From contig JALIRH010000038.1 of NCBI GenBank assembly GCA_023055505.1, positions 5,030,327 to 5,094,326 on the forward strand: a stretch of 64,000 nt of DNA. Reading direction: 5' to 3'. Below, one piece after another: positions 1 to 11,043 of the stretch. The position numbers and the translations under genes were made by a program. Under the pieces are notes generated by a model that was not told the origin of the DNA, did not search any database, and saw only the letters and a program-made list of their open reading frames with translations. This DNA comes from Callipepla californica brunnescens (taxonomy: Eukaryota > Chordata > Aves > Galliformes > Odontophoridae). The first letter of the stretch is position 1. Every line of letters begins with the position of its first letter.

Positions 1-59
1 AGTCTGCTGATATGATATTCTTCCACCAATAGTAATTTTTGATTGCTTCCCCCTGGTCT

Positions 60-563
60 CTGTGGCCTAGGATTTCTGAAGGTTGATCTTGCAAGTAAAG
101 ACTGATGAAGAGAAGGCTGTCAGTATCTCAGCCTTTTCCACGTCCTGTGTAACCAGCGAAGAAAGGTTGAGGAAACTGGTGTTGTTTAGTTTGGAGAAGA
201 GAAGGCTATGGGGAAATCTCACTGTGGCCTTTTAGTACTTGAAGGGAGAGTATAAACAGGAGGGGAATGACAGTATACATAGGTTGATAGTGATAGGACA
301 AGGGAGAATGGTTTTAAACTAAGAAAGGGGAGATTTAGATTAGATATTAGGAGAAAGTTTTCCACTCAGAGGCGGCAATGCACTGGAACAGGTTGCCCAG
401 AGGTGCTGTGGATGCCCCATCCCTGGAGGCATTCAAGGTAAGGCTGGATGTGGTTTGCGACAGCCTGCTCTAGTGGCTGGCAACCCTGCTGATGGCAGGG
501 GGATTTAAACTAGATGATCTTTGAGATGCTTTTCAATCCAGGACATTCGATGTTTCTATGATG
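60..563. mobile_element. CR1 LINE with inverted 5' part
   Basis: Positions 158-563 are a CR1 3' end in plus orientation. They carry the C-terminal ORF2 stretch around GTTGAGGAAACTGG, the conserved block CACTGGAACAGGTTGCCCAG and a short decayed octamer tail (TTCTATGATG). Positions about 60-156 instead match the linker between the endonuclease and reverse transcriptase of ORF2 in minus orientation. They align with 47350-47412 of the minus-strand CR1 in this same window (GTAAAGACTGATGAAG against GTGAAGACAGAAGCAA). The two halves abut at about 157 with nothing between. This looks like one insertion with a 5' inversion, though two independent insertions cannot be excluded. No coding capacity remains. 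Confidence 0.8.
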
Positions 564-2721
564 CTTCCTTTTCATTGGAATGAGCTCAGTGAAGGTGATT
601 CTTGAATATTTACCATCTTTTGTGGATCCTTATTCCCTCCAGGACCTTATCAAACATTTCAGCTTTCAAAGGCGATCCTACCAAAGAGGTTGAAGTCCAG
701 ACTCACAAAGCTCTGGATTGTGAACTTGCTTTCCACCCTCCTTTTTGTTCCCAGGATTCTAAACTCCACCATCTCATGGCTACTGCAATCAAGGCTGCAT
801 TCCAAACAAGGACTTCATTGTCAGTGAGTATGAGGTTCAGGACAACACATCTCTTTGTTAATTCCAATGTCAATTGGAGGAGGAGGTTATCAGTGCAGAA
901 ACTTACAGAGGCCATGTGCATTGGTCATGCTTCTGTTGTTTGTACATCATTTATAAGGTCACTATTTTCATTCCTGCGTGAAAGAGAAACCGAAAAGGAA
1001 AGAGAAAGAGAAAGAGGAAGAGGAAGAGGAAGAGGAAGAGAAAGAAAGAGAAAGTGAAAGAGAAAGAGAAAGAAGAAAGAGAAAGAAGAAAAAAGAAAGA
1101 AAAAAATCCATGAACATCTACTTATATGTTGTTTTAAAAAAAGTTTGTAAAGCTCAAAGAAGTGTATTAAAAATCAGATGTGAAAACTAATGCTATTATT
1201 TTAAATTATCTTCTATATTTTTTTCTTTGCTACTTTGCAGTTTCAGTGCTCAAACTTCCTGCAATGGCTATTTAATCTCACATTACCTACTGATGTCCCA
1301 TGGTTATTTTAACTTGATCTTTACTATTAATATGTGCCTAGCTCTTCAGATGAGTGCTAATTATGTCTGAGGAGCTAATTCTGTTTCTGTAATTAACAGG
1401 AATGATAAAGATGAACTGTAGTGATGTAATTCTGGCATCTTGATGTACCAATTCTTAATTTTTTCCTCCATTGCGATGATGAGCCTGTTTGATTTGAGCA
1501 TGAATTACTTATTTTATTAAGTTATGGAATTTTCAAGGGTATCAATAATTTATATTATGAATTTTAAAGCCAAAATATTTTCTTCTAGACCTCAAGAAAA
1601 CTGAGTTATATCACTGCTGTTAAAAGAAAATGCAGGCCCACACACATGTATGATTTACAGACCATAAGTGATTACTGCAATTGACAGTCTCTATCTGTCC
1701 AGTTTTGGTACTTTAAATATACTGTTCAGAAGACATCGTCTGTGATGTAATGCCCATGGAATTCAAATATAAAAAAACCTTAAAAGACTTCATTTACCTC
1801 TAAACTATACATTTGTTTAAATTGAGTTGGTAATTTATGAAAATATTCCTCTTGCAATGAAATAATCATTACAATATTCATCAAAGAAAAGAAGAAAATA
1901 AAATTCTTAAAAAAAAAAAAAATTAAGCTCCTTCTCCCACAGAAAAAAAAAAAAACTGTTACAAATTCTGAGGCCTAAGAAGTCCAAACACTGCAAAACA
2001 AAGAAAGAGGAATAAGAAACATTGAATTTCAAAGATTTATTTTTTATTTCCAAGTTATTTAAAATTAGATAAAATCCCAACATGTTATTTTTACATTGGT
2101 ATTGGATATGATTGCTAGAATTACTTCTGATTTGAGAAGGAATTTTGATAATAGTCTTATGAAAAGGAGATTTTCTCCATACTTTGAAATGCTAAGCATT
2201 ATAGATCTACATATACATATTAAAAAAACAACGACAACAACAAATATCTCCAAACTGCTCTTGAAGGCATTCATTTTCTATAACAACACAAGAAAACAAT
2301 AAAAATGAACTAACAAGTATGTGGGGAAAATTTACATTAAGTGGTGACCTAAAACTTATCATGTTTTTCTGCCAACAGTGGAGCTGAAAAACCTGTGCCA
2401 CCTTCTTGAGACTTACTGACTGTGAATAGAACACATACCTTGTATATCTGAGGAATGAGTCAAGCATTCAAATTGACATGATATAACTCACTTGGAAGTC
2501 TTAAAGCGGATCTTAGACCATTTTAGGTTAACAGAAAGCATTCTAACTAAATCAGAGTAGTAAAATCATTGTAGCAGATATCCATCTTAAATGAACTCAC
2601 TGTTAATAAAGGTCACAAGTGCAACTGTTATCTTCTTTAGTCACCTAATGACAACAGTCGTAAAGATTCCAAAATTCTGAGAATTTGTGCTCATTAGAGC
2701 ACAGAAGCATGAAGCAAAAAA
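564..2721. other. unique AT-rich DNA, no gene seen
   Basis: This stretch has no recognisable gene. The 151-aa frame at 602-1057 runs into the purine tract and becomes an Arg/Glu low-complexity tail. The 68- to 88-residue frames around 2.1-2.5 kb are AT-rich chance frames. Short poly(A) runs lie near 1909 and 1942. Confidence 0.6.
992..1106 (+). repeat. polypurine (GAAA/GAGGAA) tract
   Basis: These 115 bases are purine except for a single T at 1055. The tract is built from GAAAGA and GAGGAA units that grade into each other, with four GAGGAA-type units in the middle. Tracts like this can form triplex (H-DNA) structures and mutate quickly. The open frames across it, rich in Arg/Glu/Lys, are artefacts of composition. 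Confidence 0.9.
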
Positions 2722-3239
2722 TACCTGGAGTACTATGTCCAGTTTTGGGCTCCCTGGTACAAAAAAGACCAGGATGTCCTCGAAAGAGTCCAGCGAAGGA
2801 TTACAGAGATAATAAAGGGTGTGGAACACCTCTCTTATGAGGAAAGGCTGAGACACCTGGGTCTGTTCAGCCTTGAAAAAAGAACACTCAGAGGGGATCT
2901 GATTCATGTCTATAAATATCTAAGGAGCAGGAGGCAAAGGATGAGGCAGGACTCTTCTAAGCAGTGTGTGGCAATAGGACAAGGAGAAATGGCCACAAAC
3001 TGATGCATAGGAAGTTCTGCACAAAAGTGCATGGGAAATTCTTCATAGTGAGTGTGACAGAGCAGTGGAACTGGCTGCCCAGAGAGGTTGTGGAGTTGCC
3101 TCTAGAGACATTCAAGGCCCACCTGGACGCCTACCTGGTCTAGGGAGCCTGCTTTGGAAGGGGGGTTGGACTCTATGATACCTAGGGGTCCATTTTAACC
3201 CCTATAATTCTCTGATTCTGTGATTCTGTGATACTGTGA
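2722..3239 (+). mobile_element. CR1 LINE 3' fragment
   Basis: A 5'-truncated CR1 starts in the C-terminal part of ORF2 (CCAGTTTTGGGCTCCCTGGT). It continues through the conserved stretch encoding a [24 protein letters not shown] segment, the 3' UTR block GGAACTGGCTGCCCAGAGAG, and a tail of four GATTCTGTGA-like octamers ending at 3239. The frame at 2821-3003 is the ORF2 C-terminus and ends in a premature stop. Confidence 0.92.
2821..3003 (+). pseudogene. CR1 ORF2 C-terminal remnant
   Basis: About 60 codons of the extreme C-terminus of the CR1 ORF2 protein, downstream of the reverse transcriptase domain. The recognisable run is [20 protein letters not shown], followed by a [16 protein letters not shown] stretch. 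Homologous residues occur at 20221-20361, 31420-31570, 43361-43552 and about 55060-55200 in this window. It has no start codon of its own and no catalytic domain, so it is a dead fragment. Confidence 0.8.
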
Positions 3240-4058
3240 AACAAACAAAGGTCTCTGTTAGACATTCCGTGAGGCTGTAACTAGACATTCTTGTCAGTAT
3301 ATTCCTTAGAGATTGTTTTGAGGCATAAATCATACAACTATGTTAGAAGGGTTTTATGTTTTAACAATGTTCATTTAATTTTGATCCTTTTAAAAACATC
3401 CTAAGAAGGCATTCTCTTTGGAATATTCAGGGCTACAGGTCCTTTCTAGGAGAAACTTAAAAACAGTCCTGGAATGTATGCAAAGAAATGGAGTATGTGA
3501 GGAAATAGGCTACGCACCTTTCTTCAGTGCTTTCTGTTGTCTTCAGCACTTAAATCTGCTTACTGTTGTTGTCATTTTTTCCCTGATTGCTTTTACATTA
3601 TCATTCAGTTTTTAGACATCTATCACCCTCCATTCAGTCTTGTTCAAAGTGCACATTAAAAGACTGATGTAGTAGTTAGCCTGAAACACCCTTAATTTTC
3701 ACTGGAATTGGACCTATGGATACTGAAATGAGACCACCTTAAGAATGGATGAGCTTACACCTGACAGCCCTGATATATCTGCATTGTGTTTTGAAGGAAC
3801 AGAAAGAAATTAAGAGACATTGTATGTACTATGCATATTGCATATACAAAGATGGATCACTGATAATTGAAGAATATTAATAGTAACTCATTATATAATA
3901 CAGGTTGGAGATTGCCATGCACGCAGATAATTGTTCCAAGAGGGAGAAAATCTTCTATTTTTTCTCAAACAACATAAAATGTAAAATCAAATGAATCAAT
4001 AAGCAAAATGAAGATGATACAAGAACAAAACTGACCTGCAAAAACTCTTCAACTTAAA

Positions 4059-4096
4059 GTTTTTGTTTTGTTTTATTTTGTTCTGTTTTGTTTTTG
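4059..4096. repeat. (TTTTG)n-like simple repeat
   Basis: A run of TTTTG/TTTTA/TTCTG pentamers. Low-complexity DNA with no further feature. Confidence 0.75.
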
Positions 4097-4522
4097 TACA
4101 TCAAAAAGCATCCAATATTTATTTCTTCTGTATATCTGTCCAGAAGAAATAATAGACTAGGCCGTGACTAATTACAGAAATAATCTAGAGGAAAAATTTC
4201 TAACAAATAAAAAAAACTCAGCTTTTCTCATTATTTCCCCCAAATGGGAAAGATTTGAATATATGTAAAGGGATTCTATCTGTCATGAATGACCCTTTAC
4301 ATAGAAATTAGCGTTAAACTCAAAAGAAAGAATAAGACTAGACTGAAGTACAAAGATTGTCCGCTACGGCTTTCCTTTCCCCTCCAAGGAGACATTTTCC
4401 TCAATTTATTTCTCTTTTTTTTTGCACACATTTTTCTACAGTTACTGTTCTGCAGGACAATATCTTTCTTCTCAGATTACAGTGTTCAAATTACTCAAAA
4501 TGTGGGAGGGTAGCTATAAAAA

Positions 4523-4548
4523 GCAAAACAAAACAAAACAAAACAAAA
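4523..4548. repeat. (CAAAA)n simple repeat
   Basis: Five near-perfect CAAAA units. Confidence 0.85.
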
Positions 4549-5468
4549 TCTGGTATGTGGCTTAACAACGCGGTAATTTATTTAAATTTTGCCAGAGCTG
4601 TTCTTACTTTAGCTTAAAATCAGCTCCCATGAAATGAATTAGAACAAAGACTGTCATTCTTTAAAAACGAGCGTATTTCAAGATTATTCTCTGGAACAGA
4701 GCTAAAAAAAAAAGTGATTTGGAATCAAATATAGTAATTGCATCCTATCAATATTTTGAAAAATTTCTTGCTAGACTAAGCCTTATTGAACTTTCTTTGA
4801 AATATGCATCAGAACTGGTTAATGATAAAACAATAACATTTGTTTATACTTGCTACTGCCAAGACAGAGGAGACATAAATTTACTAATAGCTTTTTGTTG
4901 ATATAATGTAACATTAAAAATAGGTATAGTTTTCTTGAAAATTATAGCAAAAAGTTAAGTATATTAATCACATCATCGTAAGTGAAGATTGGCATTTTAA
5001 CTCAATAAATAAAATACTGCATTTTCCAAAGAATCAGCAGTTTTTCACTCTAGAATTGTCTGAAAATGGCACTGAATTCAGAGGGCATATGAAGGCAAAA
5101 TCTTGTTTAGCTGTGAAAATAATCTTCAGGATGTTCTGCCAAGAATTACAACAAAATGGCTAAATCATTGACTATAACTTAGAACAAAAAGGCTTCTGAA
5201 TGGAAGATGATATGGGCTGGAAACTCTTTCCCAACTAGAAAGGAAAATATAAGGAGGACAGGGGCTAAGAGATAAAAGAACAGATTTTCAAGAACTATAA
5301 TCTGTTCAACAGATGAGTGCATCTTGTTATTTACTTTCTAAGAACATCTAAGAACATGCCACAAGAGCCTTGTTTCTGAATATTTATATTGTAATATCAC
5401 TTAAACACAGAGAAAAGTAACACAAAATATCTTCTCTACTGCTCCTTCTAATGAAGTTATTTAATATG

Positions 5469-5492
5469 GGAAAAAAAAAAAAAAAAAAAAAA
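5469..5492. repeat. poly(A) run
   Basis: About 24 A residues between GGG and GG. No gene-like sequence or target duplication next to it marks it as a retrocopy tail. Confidence 0.9.
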
Positions 5493-8400
5493 GGAAAGGT
5501 TTAAGGGATTTAAAGTTATGCAACCATGAAGTTACAGAAGGCATGAATTGTTCACATATTTGTGACTTTATACTTCAGACCTGACACAGGGTTTTTGTTA
5601 CAATAGAGACAGGAAGAATCACTAAATTAGCTTTTTGTTGTTTCCAGAAGTCAAATGTACTCCCATGAATATCTCTATCCTTTTCCTGTTGCGCTGAATA
5701 AAAACACTGGAGGTGCCTAAGGAGGACCAAATGTACTTGGACATACTTTCTTGTCTCTGACTCCTCGCTGAAATCTCGACAACCAAGTCATTTTAGAGAT
5801 CAATATAATAATTAGTTGTCCAATTATTAATAACCAAATAATCTGTTTCCTCTGCAATGGAGCTATTGGAATTGATTAGACGTGGCTGTGCCTGGCACGG
5901 GGCAGCTCCAGACTCTCTTCATGGAGGAGCCCTGCAAAAACCCTGATGCCAACATCTGTCTTTTAAAGGCATCTAGTGTTCCTGTAAATGCCTCATCCCA
6001 TAGTCACTGAAACAAAGGGAAACTTTAATGTCTTCCATTAGTTTCAGAGATGGTCCATATTTTTCCTCTGCATTTTTCTGATGTTAGCTGTTTTGCATGT
6101 AGCAAAATTAAGATGAAAAAAAGAGAAGTACATAACTTTTGTTAAAAAGATATGTGAAAAGTGATTATCAGCGTTAGTTATGTAATTGATATCAATAATG
6201 AATTCAAGGAGTATCTCAAAATTCTGGCAACATCAGTGAGACTGAATTCATCATTATCACAGAAGAAATTTCCTTATGTCATGGATTCTACCAAAGCAAT
6301 GTTTAAAACCTTAAATTATTCATTTATTTTATTATTATTATTATTGTTTTTACAGAAGTAGCAACCTACTTGTTTCAAATGACATTTCTTTTCTGAGCCA
6401 TAACACAGAAGAGGGAAAGTGGGAAATCTGTAACTGCAGGAAAGTTGTATTTCTTCAGGAATAATGATCCTTTAGGCAGTGTGACCCCAGCTGCTGACAA
6501 CGAAGGAAGGAAATCAAGGCAAAAAAGAAGTGAACATAGCCATAAAAGTTGAGGCAGCAACATAGATTAGCTGTACCACTACTGAAGGTGATGAGGGAGG
6601 GTAGAAATTCACTGCTGCAATGCATTATGTTAGAGGTCTCTGGTGACAAAGATTTTGCAAATGTACCATGTGAAAACCTGTGCAGTGAGAAGAAATTTCC
6701 TCCTATTTCATAAACAGTGCTACTGATTACAGGGATTAGGGTTAGGGTTCCCTGTGCAGAGGGAAGATGAGCAAAACATAATGGAGAACAATAGTTGTCG
6801 TCAAGCAAGTGCGTGATGCAAAAGGGAAGAAAGTTGTTTTCCAGTGAGAAGTATATCCGCATTTTCACCATTTCCCTGGGGTCCTCTACTGTTTCTTGCC
6901 AAGAGAAAAAAGAAGGAAGATTGTTTCTGCCTCTGAAGCTACTTTCCCTCACTCAAGTGTGTCTCTCCATTTCAATCTTACCAACTACCAATTCTTTATT
7001 GAGTATCTTTGGAAGAACCAAACCAATGCAAAGAATTCCAGAAGTTCTGAAGAATCCCTAGAGAAAAAGTTTAATGTATAGGACTGCAAAAAAACAAAAA
7101 CAAACCACCAACAACAAGAACAAAAACAAAACAAAAACAAAAACATGCACACAGACATACTCAGAAATAAATACACACCACATAAAAAGCAGAGAGTGTC
7201 AGTCTGGATTGCAGGGGAGGGAAAAAGAACAAAGATCTCATTTTCTTCCTTTGTTGTGATACCGTGATGCTATATGCTGCCAGATCCTTCTCTTAAATTG
7301 CTCTCTAACAGCTAGATGCCCTCCACAAAGCTGTCACCAGAGAAGAATAGCAAACACCAAGGTTGTTTTCATTTGTTTAAGCTCCTGCTGTGCTGCTTGT
7401 TTCTAGTATCAAAGCATTTCTTCTTCATATCAAATTTATCTTAACATGTTGTTCTTACTTTCTAAGATTCCACTTGGTTCATATAACAAAATATCCACAA
7501 ACCATTCATTGATTTATCTGTTGCACATTTGCAACAGAATTTTGCTGAGATTTGTATTCTCATTTAAACAGAAAGCAGGAAAAGATATATTGATGATATT
7601 CTGTACAAAATCAGTATTGTTAGCTTTCATGGACTGTGCTACCATAGACTTAAATTGTCCATTTCTATTGCTTCCTTTGCAGAATTACAACTTCAAACTA
7701 GAAGCTTTCAAACATTCAAATCAAGATCTTCTTAACTGCCTGCTTCTACACTACAGCTCAGTGCAATGGAGATCAATTTCTGATGGAAAATCAAGTCCTG
7801 CAAAAAATATAACTTTTAAGCATACATTTACAAATAGTAATATCATTATCAAATGTTAGGCAATGTCTTGTAAAATATCATTGTCAGAACTAGTGGTATT
7901 CCTTGTTCCAGCTCTATGAAACAGACACATTTTCCTACTGTTTCAGTTTATGAAATATTAATAAATGCGCGACACAATTCAGTATGCTGAAGTTACTAAT
8001 AAAAAGTGAGATCAACATGATTTAAAAAAACAAAAAGAATGAGTAATTATTAAATAAGTATTTAATTGCTACATTATGTTCATTAGTTTACACTATGGCA
8101 CATCAGATACATTAAGAAAAAAATGGAACCAGTAAGGAGATATACCCCAGAAATGAATCATTACTCTATCTGCAGTTTATTTTTCACTTCACAAATGATG
8201 TTTACAAAGCAGCACTATTTATTAAAACTGCAGTGAGAGCGCGCATTCAGCCAACCATGTTCTTTATTTCAAATTCTTCAGTACAAAATATAACATTGCA
8301 TGCAAGCCTTATCTTTAGTCTTCCTTTTTTTTCCAATCATATCTTTCCTACCTTATTTGTCACTGGCTCATCAAGTCAACATGATGAAAATGAATGTTAT

Positions 8401-9250
8401 TAGGCCTTCATTTACACATGGGAATCCCGGAAGGGATTACAGTTCTAATTGGTTTAACAGCATGTCCTTCAGGACTTGTTCCTGTGTATTTGATTCTGTA
8501 GTCCTTAGCCTGAATAATATTAGTATTTTGAGTAGTCTCATTGGTACCCAGGAGCCTTTCCTCACAACTAAGTGAAACTCAGAAGGAGTAAGGACTGCAG
8601 AACTAAATAGTGCAAGGCTATTTCTAAAGGACAAGACCACTAGGTGCAGATTCCAGTGAAAGGGAATAAAAGTTTTCTTTATCTCTAGTTAGGCTTTAAA
8701 TCAATGCACCTTTTTCAGACTTACTATAGTGGAAAAAGCAGAAATTCAAGTGACTGCAAAGGTTTTATTTTCTCATTAGATAAAGGTGTTAATGTAGATT
8801 TGAAAAGTGAAAATAATTCATATGAAATGAAAATAACATTGGCATAGTGGATTATATATAGTAATTGATTTTCAGAAGGATTTAAGTTAATTAGTCATAC
8901 AGATCCCTTTTAAAGTTTGTTACAATTAGTTAACTACAACCAATCACCCAGGGGAGTCTATTCCTATACATTTGACAAGAAGATAAAAGTGGTCCATTTC
9001 CATTAATGTTAAAAACCATTACATAAAACAGAAAATTACTGAGAAGCTTATAGCTCCTCTAACCAATGAATTGTACCTAGCAGGAAATATAATTTTTTAA
9101 TGGATGTGGATAGAGGTGAGAAAGCTTCATAGTCCAGACCCATACTCTAGTATCAGGTACAATACAATAATATTAGAGGATGTTTTTTCTGGTTGCTGGA
9201 CAATGAAGAAATAGCATGGCTTCATCTGTCATTACAACCACACTTACCTC

Positions 9251-9269
9251 CACAGTGCACTGCACTGTG
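9251..9269. repeat. short perfect inverted repeat
   Basis: CACAGTGCA, one C, then TGCACTGTG: two 9-base arms around a single centre base. A minus-strand splice-donor consensus (GAG|GTAAGT) lies immediately to its left at about 9243-9251. No known element is recognised. Confidence 0.7.
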
Positions 9270-10474
9270 CCAGCATGATCCAATCAAAGATTTGCAGACC
9301 TGTATCCTGATATCCAGGTGATATCCAGATTTCAATATCAATAACATTTCAACACCAAGAAAAAAGAAAAGGATGAAATACTGCTTCATTAAATGGATAA
9401 CTAATGCAAGCCATGTTTCACACATAGCCCATGATTTTCAGCTGAACTTTAGGGTTCTTTGCTAAAATAAAATCTCAAAGAATAAAATAAATACTTGCTT
9501 TCTTCATCAGAATATATCTTAAATTCACACTAAAAATTCACTGCAGTATCCAGCTTTTAACTCTCTTCTAGATGAAATGGAAGTTTGTTCACAGGCTCCA
9601 ATTTAGAGTGAATTTTGAAGTTGCTGCCTGAAATTTTTCACCCGTTTTTCAACATAACCTTGCAAGTACAACTTATAGTTTTGTTCATTATCTACTAAGT
9701 ACATTAATTAATCAGCATTTTATGAATCTAACACATTCTGGGTTTTGTTGCTTAGCAACAGAACTGCCTCCAACAAAGGGATTTATCTAGAGTCCTTTAA
9801 CCCAGTTTCTTTTTTTTTTTTTTTAATTTCTTCTTTAATTTTCTTTTTTTTTCACATTTTTAAATTAATTTAATTCTTTACTTTTAGAAAAAAAAATGTA
9901 TTTCTAACTTCAAAGATTTAGGTTTAATTATTTTATTTATTTCCTTGTTCCACTTTAAGTAATAAAGTGGCACTTGAATAAATATTGCTACACAAACAGA
10001 ATATGCTCAGTAAATAACTACAATAAAATCCAAGTACCAATCACGTAACAGGAATTCAGTCAGACAAATGTCAGCAGTTCTCTTCATTGCTGTGAAAAAA
10101 TACACTCTCAGTCTTTCCAAAATCCCTATCAATTCTTTGTTAATTTCATCCAACATTTGACACAAACAATAGAGTAGTAAACTATACTTCAGTGTAAATT
10201 AAATTCCAAAATTGAGAACAGTACATTTGCTTGCTTTATGCTGCATAGTGTATTTACACCAGTGCTAAGCAGAAGTCTGAATTACAGCAGTCATTTTTAC
10301 AGCAGCTTGGAGGAAGATCTTTGTTATTTTGGTTTCCCTTTGGAGTGGCAGAATTGTGCTCTTATTTTTGGTACAGGTGAAAAGACAAACACGGAGAGAA
10401 CAAAGTTGAATTGAAATGAAATATGACTCAAAAATATTTTGTAATTCTTTCTTTTGCTATTTCTCCTCCTTCAG

Positions 10475-10543
10475 ATGCTCACAGTCTCTGTTCTTTATAC
10501 TTGTTTTCAGTTAGAACATTGTGAGAGATTGAAAGAACAAACG
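10475..10543 (+). other. candidate small exon with tandem acceptors
   Basis: A pyrimidine tract (TTGCTATTTCTCCTCCTTCAG) ends at 10474. A second acceptor, TTGTTTTCAG, ends at 10510. Both precede one strong donor, ACG|GTAAGT, at 10544. The two possible exons are 69 and 33 nucleotides, both multiples of three, and the 69-base version is open in the frame that starts at the ATG (11 shared codons reading LEHCERLKEQT). I do not recognise the peptide. Chance matches to splice consensus are expected in 64 kb, so this is only a candidate. Confidence 0.22.
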
Positions 10544-10998
10544 GTAAGTCTTAATGTCTTTTCCCCTTTTTCACTTGGACAAGCTTGTACCTCTCAGCTT
10601 TTCAGTTAATGTCACAGGAAAAAGTCCTGAGGCCTACCACTCAGTCACATTACATTACTATAGAAAATAAATGCTTGCTAACCCAGTGTATAGCATGGAG
10701 ATTATCTCTATCTGTATGCAGTGTCTGCCACATCATTTTGTGAAACAGCTGCTCAGGAGAAAGGACTTGTGAAAGAAGCTCTGTTGTGCAATTTGCATCA
10801 TAAAACAGCACCAAATATGCTATTTTTCAAATAATCCATTTTTCATGGTAACCTCACCAGTGCATACCACTTCTTAAAGTATTGATAAGAGATATATATA
10901 TATTATTTTTAAAATAATTATTTAAGCAACAACAAATATTTAGATCTTCCAATCACTGCAATGCAGTCATCAATTGAAAAATGATTTTGCAGAAATGA

Positions 10999-11043
10999 AA
11001 ACAAACAAGCAAACAAACAAACAAACAAACAAAAAAAAAAAAA
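10999..11043. repeat. (CAAA)n simple repeat with poly(A) end
   Basis: Repeated CAAA units, one of them CAAG, end in an A13 run at about 11031-11043. Confidence 0.85.

Noticed and set aside
602..1190. Arg/Glu/Lys-rich 151- and 70-codon frames
   Set aside because: The charged stretches are translations of the polypurine tract.
5469..5492. Poly(A) as the tail of a processed pseudogene
   Set aside because: The sequence before it shows no coding similarity and no flanking target duplication.
6736..6749. Interstitial telomeric repeat (TTAGGG)
   Set aside because: Only two full hexamers plus two bases, which is expected by chance in 64 kb.
6455..6952. 165-codon minus-strand open frame in unique DNA
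   Set aside because: No recognisable domain, no supporting splice or promoter signal, and composition typical of AT-rich chance frames. It overlaps other frames on both strands.
7446..7859. 137-codon plus-strand frame
   Set aside because: No familiar motif, no consensus start context or splice structure, and AT-rich codon use.
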